Source of the DNA: Gleimia coleocanis DSM 15436
GTDB taxonomy: Bacteria > Actinomycetota > Actinomycetes > Actinomycetales > Actinomycetaceae
Assembly (NCBI RefSeq): GCF_000159015.1
Contig: NZ_DS999543.1
Coordinates: forward strand, 372,001 to 436,000
DNA: 64,000 nucleotides
Reading direction: 5' to 3'
Shown here: positions 1 to 8,397 of the stretch, piece after piece
Numbering within the stretch: the stretch's first letter is position 1
Layout of the letters: each line of letters begins with the position of its first letter
Made by a program: the position numbers and the translations under genes
Notes under the pieces: generated by a model
Told to the model about the DNA's origin: nothing
What the model saw: only the letters and a program-made list of their open reading frames with translations
Database searches by the model: none

Positions 1-2
1 TG

Positions 3-491
3 TATAACCAGTATGCGCCTCATCAACGCCTTACCCCATTCAAAGACTACTGGAATTTAGATGAATGGCGTCCAGATGTTGGTTGTGCTAGGACTATCCT
101 CACAAAATGTAATCCTTTGGAGTGCGATGAAAACTCTACAGTTGGTATTTATCATGCTATGCATTATGCCATTCGTAATGCTCTTGCCGTTTTCGTTCTA
201 TATTGTAGTTTTGTTGCTTGGGGTTGTTCTTTTACTAATGTTAAGTAGCCAGAAGGCAACAAATAAAGAAAAACAACAACTATCGACTCTTATTACTTGC
301 GTTGCTCTTAGCATAGTTGGTTTTTATTGGTTATTCGAAAAGGCTATTGAACAAGCAGAAAGCGGAGGAGATAGCCTGCTAGCGTCAATTCCAACTCCAC
401 TTCTTTTGCGCCTCTAATCGTAGCGGTAATCTACTATATCTTGGCGTTGAGGAGCCTTTATCGGATAGGGTTCAGGAACAACAACGAGTAG
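3..491 (+). pseudogene. Frameshifted membrane-protein gene, 5' end outside window
   Basis: A coding-like reading enters from the left edge in the frame beginning at base 3 (polar stretch with DYWNLDEWRPD) and stops at 246-248. The hydrophobic continuation is in the frame beginning at base 1 (about 180-417, with YIVVLLLGVVLLLML and TCVALSIVGFYWLF). It then returns to the first frame for PLIVAVIYYILAL and stops at 489-491. Adding one T to the T-run near 407 would join the last two parts as PTPLLFAPLIV. I therefore read this as one membrane protein with two frame disruptions, either a real pseudogene or sequencing error. An intact 118-residue protein from the ATG at 61 is the alternative. The family is not recognised. 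Confidence 0.5.
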
Positions 492-555
492 TTGTAACTA
501 GGAAGATTCTTTTCAGGAACTCGAACAGATATTGACTAACCTTACGCTTTATTAC

Positions 556-613
556 CCCCCTCCCGTTTGCACCTGCGAATCATTCTCACGAAGTGCAAAC
601 GGGAGGGGGTTTT
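556..613 (+). terminator. Strong intrinsic terminator
   Basis: A perfect 17-bp inverted repeat (556-572 and 593-609, arms CCCCCTCCCGTTTGCAC and its complement) with a 20-base loop is followed by TTTT. It lies just downstream of the broken membrane-protein gene and would end its transcript. Confidence 0.75.
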
Positions 614-624
614 ATCTACCCCAG

Positions 625-664
625 GCATTTGCACTTGGCTTTGACTGCTTGGGAGTGCAAATGC
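625..664. repeat. Second inverted repeat sharing the GTGCAAA motif
   Basis: A perfect 11-bp inverted repeat (625-635 and 654-664) with an 18-base loop. It reuses the TTTGCAC/GTGCAAA word present in the arms of the terminator just upstream, giving four copies within about 100 bases. It has no T-run on the + strand, so it may be a protein-binding or degenerate repeat rather than a terminator. Confidence 0.5.
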
Positions 665-773
665 AAGGTGGTTGTGTAGAAGTATTTAGATAGGGGTTCC
701 AAGGCGGTTTTCGTGATTTTCCTAAAACTTACAAAATGCTTTTTCAGCTAGGTAGATTGAGAAGCTAAGTATC

Positions 774-1442
774 CTATTTCTGTAGCGGGTTGTTCCTAGA
801 AACAACGTAAGCGAAAACCGTGAAAATCGCTGGAAGAATTAAAATATAGTTCTGGATTGGGAAACTTGACTGTGTAACTTCCAAAATGATTGCGCCGAAT
901 AAACAGGCGAAGCTACTCCCCGCAAACACAGTGAAAACAATCATAGCCAGGGAGGATTTATACGTCGAGGCAGACTTAAAGAAAAGCGCTGCAATCGCCC
1001 AAGCACCTTGTTCAACAAGCATAAAGCCAAACATAACTAACAGAATCCCTTTTAAACTCCACACCAGGTTCATTGAACTATCCCAACTTTCAAAACTCAG
1101 AATCAGCCCCCACACGACGAAACTAATCAACACAAAAAATAAACTAGTTAAACGCAATGCCGTTTTTACCTGCTTGCGGGAAGCTCCCGCTAAGAAATTC
1201 AAACGCGGAAACTGTAAATAGAGTGGAAGCATTACCGCTGCTGAAGAAATCAAAGAAATGAGTATCCATAAGGCAGAAGGGGCTATCGTGTCAGGTGAGT
1301 CTTGCATAAAATAAGACCCCACGAAATTAATCAGAATATTACCTGTAAAAACGCCTAGTGAAATTAGTGAAAATCCCCAGTATAGTCGAAGATTCGTTAA
1401 GGTTAAATCGAAAGTATTAAAAGAGTGTTTTTGGTTCATCAT
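774..1442 (-). CDS. Predicted multi-pass membrane protein of an ABC transporter operon
   Basis: This 222-residue protein has about six hydrophobic segments spread over its length and no recognisable catalytic motif. It follows the ABC ATPase gene on the minus strand with a gap of only a few bases, and that ATPase overlaps a GntR-family regulator gene. The order regulator-ATPase-membrane protein matches YtrA-type operons of Gram-positive bacteria, so it is probably the membrane-spanning partner of the ATPase. The substrate is unknown; export or cell-envelope stress roles are typical of such operons. The start is one of two adjacent ATG codons. Nothing in the sequence identifies a closer homologue. 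Confidence 0.6.
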   Translation of the reverse strand: MMNQKHSFNTFDLTLTNLRLYWGFSLISLGVFTGNILINFVGSYFMQDSPDTIAPSALWILISLISSAAVMLPLYLQFPRLNFLAGASRKQVKTALRLTSLFFVLISFVVWGLILSFESWDSSMNLVWSLKGILLVMFGFMLVEQGAWAIAALFFKSASTYKSSLAMIVFTVFAGSSFACLFGAIILEVTQSSFPIQNYILILPAIFTVFAYVVSRNNPLQK

Positions 1443-1448
1443 AAATCC

Positions 1449-2327
1449 TTAAGCGACAGACGCTACAAAAGCATCCTGGAAAGAAAGGGACTGTTGTGCT
1501 AAATCCGGGTAAGACCCCAAAAGCTGCTGGGTAACCGACGTGTTTTTCACGACCAGTTCTGCAAAAGCACCAAGATCACGATGAGTTACGATCTGCTCAG
1601 CAGAGACAGCGGACTTAAAGGCGTTAATCCGCTCAGAACTACCTTGTAAAGATAAAAACTGGGCTCTTAGAGAATCTACACCGCCCTCGAAAACTAAACG
1701 ACCGTTACGTAATACCCACACTTCACTACACAACTTTTCCAACTCTTCAACCATATGTGAAGAAAGAATGAAAGTACGCGGCTTCGGTCCATCCTCTATA
1801 GAAACCGCATTAACTTCAATAATCGCCTGATAAAGTGCATAGCGAGTCGGTACGTCTAAATGCGCTTGTACCTCGTCAAACAAAGTCACCTTAGAATGGA
1901 CAGCTAAAGCGAATAATGCAAACAAAAGGTTAGCTTGGCCCGTGGAAAGTTTTTTAAAATTAGATTTCGGGTTAAACTGCAAATCAAAACGCTTTACTAA
2001 CCGCTGATATAAATTCTCGTTCCAATCTGAACGCAGGCGTAGAAAAGCCAGTACATCCTTGATTCTGTAGTACGCAAACTCAGAAGCATCCCCTGCATAG
2101 AAAATTTCGCTTAAAAGTCTGTCTTGTGACGCGGGAGTTTCAGAAAGTAAAACCTGCCCAGCAGAGGGCAGTAAACGTCCACTGATTAGTCGCATTAAAG
2201 TGGTTTTACCACTGCCGTTTGGACCTAAAAGAGCAGTGATAGACCCAGGCTTACAATGACAAGAAAACTGCTCTAACGTCGCATGTATATTAGTTGGGTA
2301 AGTGAAACTCAAGTTAGTTAGTTCCAT
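1449..2327 (-). CDS. ABC transporter ATP-binding protein (YtrB-like)
   Basis: This 292-residue ABC-type ATPase would power the adjacent membrane protein. Walker A is GPNGSGKTT at about residues 35-43, the signature is a variant LSTGQ, and Walker B reads VTLFDE with the conserved Asp-Glu, but the usual proline after it is replaced by valine. An SHMVEEL segment supplies the H-loop histidine. I chose the ATG at 2327 (MELTNLSF) because an AGGAT element lies about nine bases upstream; a longer start at 2345 would put that element inside the coding region. The gene overlaps the 3' end of the regulator gene by 14 bases, indicating co-transcription and possible translational coupling. Confidence 0.85.
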   Translation of the reverse strand: MELTNLSFTYPTNIHATLEQFSCHCKPGSITALLGPNGSGKTTLMRLISGRLLPSAGQVLLSETPASQDRLLSEIFYAGDASEFAYYRIKDVLAFLRLRSDWNENLYQRLVKRFDLQFNPKSNFKKLSTGQANLLFALFALAVHSKVTLFDEVQAHLDVPTRYALYQAIIEVNAVSIEDGPKPRTFILSSHMVEELEKLCSEVWVLRNGRLVFEGGVDSLRAQFLSLQGSSERINAFKSAVSAEQIVTHRDLGAFAELVVKNTSVTQQLLGSYPDLAQQSLSFQDAFVASVA

Positions 2328-2703
2328 GATGATTATCCTGTTCAAGCTCTAAGTAGTTAGACACGAAGTTAAGGACTTCGTCTTTGTTGATCCCTAGGTC
2401 CAAAGCCGTTTGTAAAGCAGTGGAAAGTACCGTTTCAAAATAGGAATCCCGGCGTTGGGTGATGATTATCTGCTTAGCCTCAGCCGTAACAAACATTCCA
2501 ATACCGCGACGTTTTTCGATTAAACCTTCTTCTAGAAGCAGGGCGAAAGCCTTACCTGCTGTTGCGGGATTAATCCTGAAAGTGGTGGCGTAAAGCGTGG
2601 TGGACATCAGCTGGTCGCCAGTGGAAAGCATACCTGTGAGGATTTTTAGGCGAATATCTTCGGCAATCTGTAAATAGATGGGTGTCGAGTCATCAAAGTT
2701 CAA
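2314..2703 (-). CDS. GntR-family transcriptional regulator, YtrA type
   Basis: This 129-residue regulator has an N-terminal winged helix-turn-helix (PIYLQIAEDIR, then NPATAGKAFALLLEEGLIEK, then the wing KRRGIGMFV) and only a short helical C-terminal part. That is the layout of the YtrA subfamily, which regulates neighbouring ABC transporters. The start codon is TTG at 2703, preceded by a complete Shine-Dalgarno sequence AAGGAGGTGA about seven bases away, which makes the start convincing. It is the first gene of the regulator-ATPase-membrane protein operon, and a palindromic site just upstream suggests autorepression. The inducing ligand is not evident. Confidence 0.88.
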   Translation of the reverse strand: MNFDDSTPIYLQIAEDIRLKILTGMLSTGDQLMSTTLYATTFRINPATAGKAFALLLEEGLIEKRRGIGMFVTAEAKQIIITQRRDSYFETVLSTALQTALDLGINKDEVLNFVSNYLELEQDNHHGTN

Positions 2704-2723
2704 GATTCGTTCACCTCCTTAAA

Positions 2724-2749
2724 TGGTTCATTACTTAACTAATTAACCA
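2724..2749. promoter_or_regulatory. Probable YtrA-type operator
   Basis: TGGTTCATTA (2724-2733) and TAATTAACCA (2740-2749) form a 10-bp inverted repeat with one mismatch and a 6-base centre. It lies about 20 bases upstream of the GntR gene start. YtrA-type regulators usually bind such AT-rich inverted repeats over their own promoter. The regulator-site link is an inference from position. Confidence 0.5.
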
Positions 2750-3036
2750 TGTAGGCGGGGTGGTGTCAAGAGTATTCAAAATAAAAACTAATTTCTGATC
2801 TTGGCTGATATCATCTATCTTATTTGCCCTTGGCAGTGTCTGGTTTAAAGCGCAAATGCAGGCGTTCATTGAACGCAACGCATGGGATAAACACGGTTAT
2901 TAGTATTGACAAGGTGATTTTTATCTATACTGAATAACAAATCGCATCTACAGGTTATCTATTTGAAATACTTAGTTTTACGTTTATAAACAATGAAGTT
3001 ACAGAATGAAAAAACTCGCAAAATAACTATTAGAAA
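2750..3036. other. Intergenic region with palindrome and candidate promoter
   Basis: No gene is apparent. The region contains a perfect 15-base palindrome (GCGTTCA-T-TGAACGC, 2862-2876) and a TTGACA at 2906-2911 followed by TATACT at 2926-2931. The 14-base spacing is short for a promoter, so the promoter for the membrane-protein gene at 3037 is only tentative. Confidence 0.3.
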
Positions 3037-3450
3037 GTGAAAGAAGTGGAAGCTAAGTTTAGGAAAATCCTAGGAGCTTTGTATCCAGAGACTGCAACAG
3101 AAAAATGGTTAATTGCAATCGGCTTCGTACTATTACCAAACGCCTACATTGAGGGAAGCGGAACCTACCCATTTTACGGATCTGAAACGATACTAATCGC
3201 CATAAGCGTGACTTCGATCCTCGCGCCGTTTGTATTCCTTTTAGTTGCAAACTATGTATCTGAACTAAAAACGAAGATTTATCTTACCCAATTTGGTTTT
3301 GGCCTGGTCGATGGACTTTTCATCGGACAACTCGTAACCATGTTCCTTTTAGGAACCTACGGCGTAGTAATGTTTTTGCTATTCTGCGTAGCCCTCTACT
3401 GTTACCTTAAACTAGCGCAAAGAGTGCTTAGTGAAGCCAGGCAAGCATAG
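3037..3450 (+). CDS. Small membrane protein of unknown function
   Basis: A 137-residue protein with about four hydrophobic segments (around IGFVLLPNAYI, ILIAISVTSILAPFVFLL, LVDGLFIGQLVTMFLLG and VVMFLLFCVALYCYL) and a charged N-terminus. The start is GTG at 3037 with only a weak ribosome-binding sequence. It stands alone and converges on rpsT, from which it is separated by a long perfect palindromic terminator. I do not recognise the family. It lies in the accessory left end of the window, so recent gain is possible. Confidence 0.55.
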   Translation: MKEVEAKFRKILGALYPETATEKWLIAIGFVLLPNAYIEGSGTYPFYGSETILIAISVTSILAPFVFLLVANYVSELKTKIYLTQFGFGLVDGLFIGQLVTMFLLGTYGVVMFLLFCVALYCYLKLAQRVLSEARQA

Positions 3451-3456
3451 AAAATA

Positions 3457-3503
3457 AAATAGTTGTGGGGTGTGCACTTAAAGTGCACACCCCACAACTA
3501 TTT
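3457..3503. terminator. Perfect 23-bp palindromic bidirectional terminator
   Basis: Arms at 3457-3479 and 3481-3503 are perfectly complementary around a single base. The outer ends are AAAT/ATTT, so each strand ends in a T-rich tail. It sits between the convergent membrane-protein gene and rpsT and can terminate both. Confidence 0.8.
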
Positions 3504-3512
3504 AAGAGAAAA

Positions 3513-3773
3513 TCACATCTTAGCGATCTGCTGTGCCAGCTTAGACTGACGGTTAGCAGCCTGGTTGCGGTGGATTACACCCTTAGAAGCTGCCTTATCG
3601 AGCTTCTTGCCAGCCAGGCGCAAAGCAGCTTCAGCAGCTTCACGATCACCAGCAACGATTGCTTCACGAACGCGACGTACGAAAGTCTTAAGTTCAGACT
3701 TTACAGCCTTGTTGCGGATGCGACGCTTTTCGTTGGTCTTGATGCGCTTCATCTGGGACTTGATATTTGCCAC
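3513..3773 (-). CDS. rpsT: 30S ribosomal protein S20 (bS20)
   Basis: This 86-residue basic, helical protein matches bacterial S20, starting [18 protein letters not shown] and ending in LAQQIAKM. It binds 16S rRNA and stabilises the small subunit. The start codon is GTG, with a purine-rich GAGAG upstream. Length is normal. Its neighbourhood (rpsT close to lepA, hrcA and dnaJ) is conserved in actinobacteria. Transcription ends in the 23-bp palindrome just downstream. Confidence 0.97.
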   Translation of the reverse strand: MANIKSQMKRIKTNEKRRIRNKAVKSELKTFVRRVREAIVAGDREAAEAALRLAGKKLDKAASKGVIHRNQAANRQSKLAQQIAKM

Positions 3774-4007
3774 AGTACTTACTCTCTTTTTGTTAGATTA
3801 CAGGGTCGGTTGAGGGCTTGCTGGGTCTAGACAACTCAGTGGGGGACACTCGAGAATATGGCAAACAACCCAGCGTGGTCCCAAGCCCGACCAGGCTTGA
3901 ATCCACTAGCAATACTAGCAGGAAAACCGCTTAAATCCACGCCCTAAACTAAATAAAATAGGTGAAGCCAATCACCGCCACAAGCACTAACAACAACAGT
4001 CACTAAA

Positions 4008-4673
4008 CTAAGCGCCAACTAACAGCCCAATAAGAGCCAAAATACTAATAAAAAACATCACCGGCATCGACAAAAAGCCCAGAATAAACAAAATCAGTGT
4101 TGGGCGCAGATCATGATTAAACCAATCGCCCTCGTAAACACCCCCAGCTAACTGACGCAACGCCCGTTGCCCAGCTTCAATACCAGGCAAAAACCGAGCC
4201 CGCCTATCAGCAAACTCAGCTCGTGCAGCTGCCACAGCCTCGGCCTCACTCCGCGCGAAAGAGTTAAGCTGATCTGTGGGGCTAGCCGGGGATTCTGGAA
4301 AAATAAGCTGCGCTCCTGAAAGAGAAACCACCTGCGCGGGACCTGATTTAGCTAAACGTTTTAAAAGGTCTTGACGACGCCAGGTAAACAAACCCAAAAC
4401 AACCAGTGACATAATACTGGCACCTAAAGCGAACTTCCACGCAACTGAAGCAGACCCCTGCATGGCTAATAGCACTAACACAGTAGCTGTTAGAGAACTA
4501 AGCAAACCCAATCGAATCAATAAGGTGCCGGGCAGACGGATAATAGCCGAAAGAAAACGAGCGCCGGTATCAAGCGCTACAATCTTTACCTGTGTAGCTT
4601 TTTCGTATGCGTTCTGAGAGCCAAAACCACCAGGGGAAAAAGCTTGGTTTTTCACGAAATCATCTTCGTACAT
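4008..4673 (-). CDS. Hypothetical membrane protein
   Basis: This 221-residue protein has an acidic N-terminus (MYEDDFVKNQ), a hydrophobic hairpin around LLIRLGLLSSLTATVLVLLA and ALGASIMSLVVLGLF, a polar and Ala-rich middle with an Arg-rich segment, and two C-terminal membrane segments (TLILFILGFLSMPVMFFIS, ILALIGLLVG). I chose the ATG at 4673 because GAGAGGA lies just upstream; a TTG five codons earlier is the alternative. It is divergent from the next gene, which encodes another unknown membrane protein, and the two may be functionally linked. No family is recognised. Confidence 0.6.
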   Translation of the reverse strand: MYEDDFVKNQAFSPGGFGSQNAYEKATQVKIVALDTGARFLSAIIRLPGTLLIRLGLLSSLTATVLVLLAMQGSASVAWKFALGASIMSLVVLGLFTWRRQDLLKRLAKSGPAQVVSLSGAQLIFPESPASPTDQLNSFARSEAEAVAAARAEFADRRARFLPGIEAGQRALRQLAGGVYEGDWFNHDLRPTLILFILGFLSMPVMFFISILALIGLLVGA

Positions 4674-4762
4674 CAATAGTCCTCTCAATAGCTGAAACTG
4701 GGCTGGTTTTCAGTAATCAACTAAACTAATACTAAGTATAGAAACAGTACCTGGGAGGAACC

Positions 4763-5644
4763 TTGGAAAACTCCGAAATAATCGGAATGCCGGCACTACG
4801 TTCGGCGTTGAAAGTTATCTACACTCCTGGGATTACCCTCGCTACCCCTATCGGACTGCGCAATGACCCGCAGGCAACACTGGTTTTACAACGCGGTAAG
4901 GAAATAAACGCGCAATTCGATGAGGCACTAAATTATTTGGATCCGTTTGACCGACGCGACTATCTGGAATGGTTGGAAACTGAAGCGGGAGAGGAGTTTA
5001 AGCGCTGGCGTCTACGTGGGTTTGCGATGGCTGCGGCGTTAGAAAGTTTAGAAACAGGTTGGGATCAAGACGATACGAAGCTAATACAACAAGGAACGCC
5101 GGCGCAAGTGCAGGCGGCTGTGGATCGTGCTTGGTGGTGGGATCATAACCGGCATTGGCTGTTGGTGTTCGCGGGAATTGTTTTGACTGCGGGGTTTATG
5201 ACGATGGGGCCGAATATGAGTACTGGGCTGTGGGCTGTAGTGCTGGGACTATTAGGATTAACCGGTGTCGCGTTGGTAGCGTATGCGGCTAGTTTCTGGC
5301 CCCGTTGGCAGCTGCGCAGGGTGGCTGCTGAATATGGAATTAGCTTAGATTTCAATGAAGAAGAGGTGGAAGAAACGCTGGCGGAAGAACCACTTTGGAT
5401 TATTCCCGAGGGCGGTTCAGCATTGACTTCCGCAAAGATATTAAACTTCGCGAACTGGGTGATGTTAGCCCAACCTAGTGGGGATTATTTGCTGGACCTA
5501 ACCCCTTCAGAGTTGAACCAGGTGGTAACTACTGAACGGCGTCAGAAGATTGTGGAAACCGCCCTCGGCTGGGAAGAAAAGCAGCGCTTCGCTAAAGCAC
5601 GCCGGGAAGAAATGCGTAGGGGAATGATAATCGACCCGCAGTAA
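4763..5644 (+). CDS. Hypothetical protein with central membrane hairpin
   Basis: This 293-residue protein starts at a TTG preceded by a good GGGAGGA site. It has a soluble N-terminal part rich in acidic residues (residues 1-130), two membrane segments (about HWLLVFAGIVLTAGFMTM and LWAVVLGLLGLTGVALVAY), and a charged C-terminal domain that is Glu-rich around EEEVEETLAEE. The N-terminal half looks helical with FDRRDYLEWLE. It lies 106 bases upstream of lepA and is divergent from the membrane protein at 4008-4673. I recognise no family; a regulatory or scaffold role is speculation. Confidence 0.6.
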   Translation: MENSEIIGMPALRSALKVIYTPGITLATPIGLRNDPQATLVLQRGKEINAQFDEALNYLDPFDRRDYLEWLETEAGEEFKRWRLRGFAMAAALESLETGWDQDDTKLIQQGTPAQVQAAVDRAWWWDHNRHWLLVFAGIVLTAGFMTMGPNMSTGLWAVVLGLLGLTGVALVAYAASFWPRWQLRRVAAEYGISLDFNEEEVEETLAEEPLWIIPEGGSALTSAKILNFANWVMLAQPSGDYLLDLTPSELNQVVTTERRQKIVETALGWEEKQRFAKARREEMRRGMIIDPQ

Positions 5645-5750
5645 TTGTATTTTAGGGCGGAATGTGCCACATCTACTTTAATTAATTCGCTCTAAACAGC
5701 TGGACATGCGAAAATTGCTCTGAATGTTCAAAATCATAAGGTAGGTACAA

Positions 5751-7610
5751 GTGTCACCAGTTGTTAGCGAGGCGCAGGCTAAGTATATTCAGCCTGCTGC
5801 AACTGCTCCGGAGCTCATCCGTAACTTCTGCATTATCGCTCATATTGACCACGGTAAGTCCACTTTGGCTGACCGTATGTTGCAGAAAACCGGCGTAGTT
5901 CAGCAACGTGATATGCGTGACCAGTACCTGGACCGCATGGACATTGAACGCGAACGTGGTATCACCATTAAGTCTCAGGCAGTTCGTATGCCGTGGGAGC
6001 TTGAAGGGACCGGCTACGCGTTGAATATGATTGACACTCCGGGACACGTGGACTTCACCTATGAAGTGTCGCGTTCTTTAGCTGCTTGTGAAGGTGCAGT
6101 GTTGCTAGTTGACGCTGCCCAAGGTATTGAAGCGCAGACTCTGGCGAACCTTTACTTGGCAATGAGCAACGACCTGGAAATCATTCCAGTGTTGAATAAG
6201 ATTGACCTACCCAGCGCCCAGCCTGAAAAATATGCGGCAGAAATTGCGAACCTGATTGGCTGTAATGAAGAAGATATTCTGAAGGTTTCCGGTAAAACCG
6301 GCGAAGGTGTAGAAGAACTGCTGGACGAAATCGTGCGTCGAATCCCATCTCCTAAAGGTGATAAGGATAAGCCTGCTCGCGCGTTGATTTTCGACTCCGT
6401 TTATGACATTTACCGTGGTGTAGTTACTTATGTTCGTGTAGTTGACGGCACTTTGAATCCGCGTGAACGTATTAAGATGATATCTACTGCGGCTTCTCAC
6501 GAGGTTTTGGAAATAGGCGTTATTTCTCCGGAACCTGCTTCTACTAAAGGTTTGTCCGTCGGTGAAGTAGGTTACCTGATTACGGGTGTTAAGGACGTGC
6601 GCCAATCTAAGGTAGGCGATACGGTAACTACTGCTATTCGCGGTGCAGAAATCCCACTGGCTGGTTATGAAGAGCCTAAGCCAATGGTTTACTCTGGTCT
6701 GTACCCAATTGATGGTTCGGACTTCCCGAACCTGCGTGAGGCTTTAGAAAAACTCCAACTTAATGACGCGGCACTTACTTTCGAACCAGAATCCTCAGCT
6801 GCTCTGGGCTTCGGTTTCCGTTGTGGTTTCTTAGGGTTGCTGCACTTGGAAATCGTGCGTGAGAGATTGGAACGTGAGTTTAATCTTTCTTTGATTGCAA
6901 CTGCTCCAAACGTTATCTACCGTGTGGTGGCTGAAGACCGTTCTGAAATTGTGGTTACTAACCCAAGTGAATACCCATCCGGGAAGGTACATGAAGTGCT
7001 GGAACCTGTTGTACGTTCCACGATTCTTACCCCTAAGGAATTTGTAGGTTCAGTCATGGAATTGTGCCAGGCACGTCGAGGCATTATGGGCGGTATGGAC
7101 TATATTTCTGAAGACCGTGTAGAACTGCACTACACTTTGCCGCTGGCAGAAATCGTTTTTGACTTCTTTGATTCTTTGAAGTCTCGTACCCGCGGTTATG
7201 CTTCCTTGGATTACGAGCCAGCGGGGGAACAGGCTGCTGACTTGGTGCGCGTTGATATTTTACTTAACGGTGAGCAGGTGGATGCTTTCTCTGCGATTGT
7301 TCACAAGGATGCCGCTTATTCCTATGGCGTGAAGCTGACAAAGAAGTTGAAGGAACTCATTCCTCGTCAGCAGTTCGAAGTCCCCGTGCAGGCTGCGGTA
7401 GGTTCTCGTGTGATTGCACGTGAGACTATTAAAGCATTGCGTAAGGATATGCTGGCTAAATGCTATGGTGGCGATATTACTCGTAAGCGTAAGCTGCTGG
7501 AAAAGCAGAAGGAAGGTAAGAAGCGTATGAAGTCCATTGGCCGTGTAGACGTGCCACAGGAAGCTTTCATTGCTGCTTTAACTTCTGAAGCACCACAGGG
7601 GAAGAACTAG
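5751..7610 (+). CDS. lepA: Elongation factor 4 (LepA)
   Basis: This 619-residue GTPase is a ribosome back-translocase/biogenesis factor. The G1 motif AHIDHGKST is at residues 30-38, G3 is DTPGHVDF, and G4 is NKIDLP. The EF-G-like domains and the LepA-specific C-terminal region ([18 protein letters not shown]... [16 protein letters not shown]) are complete. The start is GTG at 5751, and the roughly 20-residue N-terminal extension before the GTPase core is typical of actinobacterial LepA. trmB begins one base after the stop codon and hemW follows, so the three are probably one transcript. Length and motifs are normal. Confidence 0.98.
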   Translation: MSPVVSEAQAKYIQPAATAPELIRNFCIIAHIDHGKSTLADRMLQKTGVVQQRDMRDQYLDRMDIERERGITIKSQAVRMPWELEGTGYALNMIDTPGHVDFTYEVSRSLAACEGAVLLVDAAQGIEAQTLANLYLAMSNDLEIIPVLNKIDLPSAQPEKYAAEIANLIGCNEEDILKVSGKTGEGVEELLDEIVRRIPSPKGDKDKPARALIFDSVYDIYRGVVTYVRVVDGTLNPRERIKMISTAASHEVLEIGVISPEPASTKGLSVGEVGYLITGVKDVRQSKVGDTVTTAIRGAEIPLAGYEEPKPMVYSGLYPIDGSDFPNLREALEKLQLNDAALTFEPESSAALGFGFRCGFLGLLHLEIVRERLEREFNLSLIATAPNVIYRVVAEDRSEIVVTNPSEYPSGKVHEVLEPVVRSTILTPKEFVGSVMELCQARRGIMGGMDYISEDRVELHYTLPLAEIVFDFFDSLKSRTRGYASLDYEPAGEQAADLVRVDILLNGEQVDAFSAIVHKDAAYSYGVKLTKKLKELIPRQQFEVPVQAAVGSRVIARETIKALRKDMLAKCYGGDITRKRKLLEKQKEGKKRMKSIGRVDVPQEAFIAALTSEAPQGKN

Positions 7611-7611
7611 T

Positions 7612-8379
7612 ATGGAAAATGAAAAAACTCCTTTCATTGCCCGTGTGAAGTCCTTTACCCGTCGCGGTCGGGAACTGAACCCGGGGATTCAACGCACCTG
7701 GGATCAATACGCTGATCAGTATGTGATTGATGTGCCGCGTGCAGAAGGATACACCACGGTAGCGGATGGTTTCCGCCTGGACTTGGAAGCTACTTTTGGT
7801 CGTATAGCGCCTTTGGTTGTTGAAATCGGTCCTGGTAATGGTGAACAGATTGTTGCTTACGCTAAAGAACACCCAGAAATGAACTTTTTAGCTTTTGAAG
7901 TTTACCGTCAAGGCATTGGTAAAACTATTGCGCGGGCAGTAGCTGCGGGGGTAACTAATATTCGTCTGGTGGAAGCTGATGCTGCTCAAGCACTGCCAAT
8001 CATGTTAGCTGATGGGGTAGCGACGGAAGTGTGGGTTTTCTTCCCCGACCCTTGGCGTAAGTCAAAGCATCATAAGCGTCGTTTGGTTAACCCAAAGTTT
8101 GCGGAAGAGGTTGCTCGTCTGCTTAAAGATGGGGGAACTTGGCGTTTAGCAACTGACTGGCAAAACTATGCTTGGCAGATGCGAGATGTAGTTGAAGGCT
8201 GTGCGTTTTTTAAGAATCCGCATTTGGGGGAGCGCCCTGATCCTGAGGAAGAAGATGCTACTCGTGGTGGCTACGCACCTCGTTTTGAGGGGCGCGTGAA
8301 GACTCATTTTGAGAATCGTGGGGATCGCCAGGGACGGGATTCTTATGATATTGTTGGCGTTCGCCTGCCACGCGTTTAA
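7612..8379 (+). CDS. trmB: tRNA (guanine-N7-)-methyltransferase
   Basis: This 255-residue protein transfers a methyl group from S-adenosylmethionine to N7 of guanosine 46 in tRNA. The SAM-binding motif VEIGPGNGEQIVAYA, the family signature FFPDPWRKSKHHKRRLV and the C-terminal TDWQNYAWQM region are all present. The N-terminal 60 residues precede the methyltransferase fold, as in other actinobacteria. The ATG follows the lepA stop after one base, which implies translational coupling. hemW starts 18 bases downstream. Confidence 0.96.
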   Translation: MENEKTPFIARVKSFTRRGRELNPGIQRTWDQYADQYVIDVPRAEGYTTVADGFRLDLEATFGRIAPLVVEIGPGNGEQIVAYAKEHPEMNFLAFEVYRQGIGKTIARAVAAGVTNIRLVEADAAQALPIMLADGVATEVWVFFPDPWRKSKHHKRRLVNPKFAEEVARLLKDGGTWRLATDWQNYAWQMRDVVEGCAFFKNPHLGERPDPEEEDATRGGYAPRFEGRVKTHFENRGDRQGRDSYDIVGVRLPRV

Positions 8380-8397
8380 CTCGAAACGGTAAACACT

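Noticed and set aside
886-1221. A 111-codon plus-strand frame within the membrane-protein gene
   Set aside because: It is antisense to a gene with a clear membrane profile and operon context, with no ribosome site.
3465-3830. Plus-strand frames opposite rpsT
   Set aside because: They are antisense to the well supported S20 gene and start inside its terminator.
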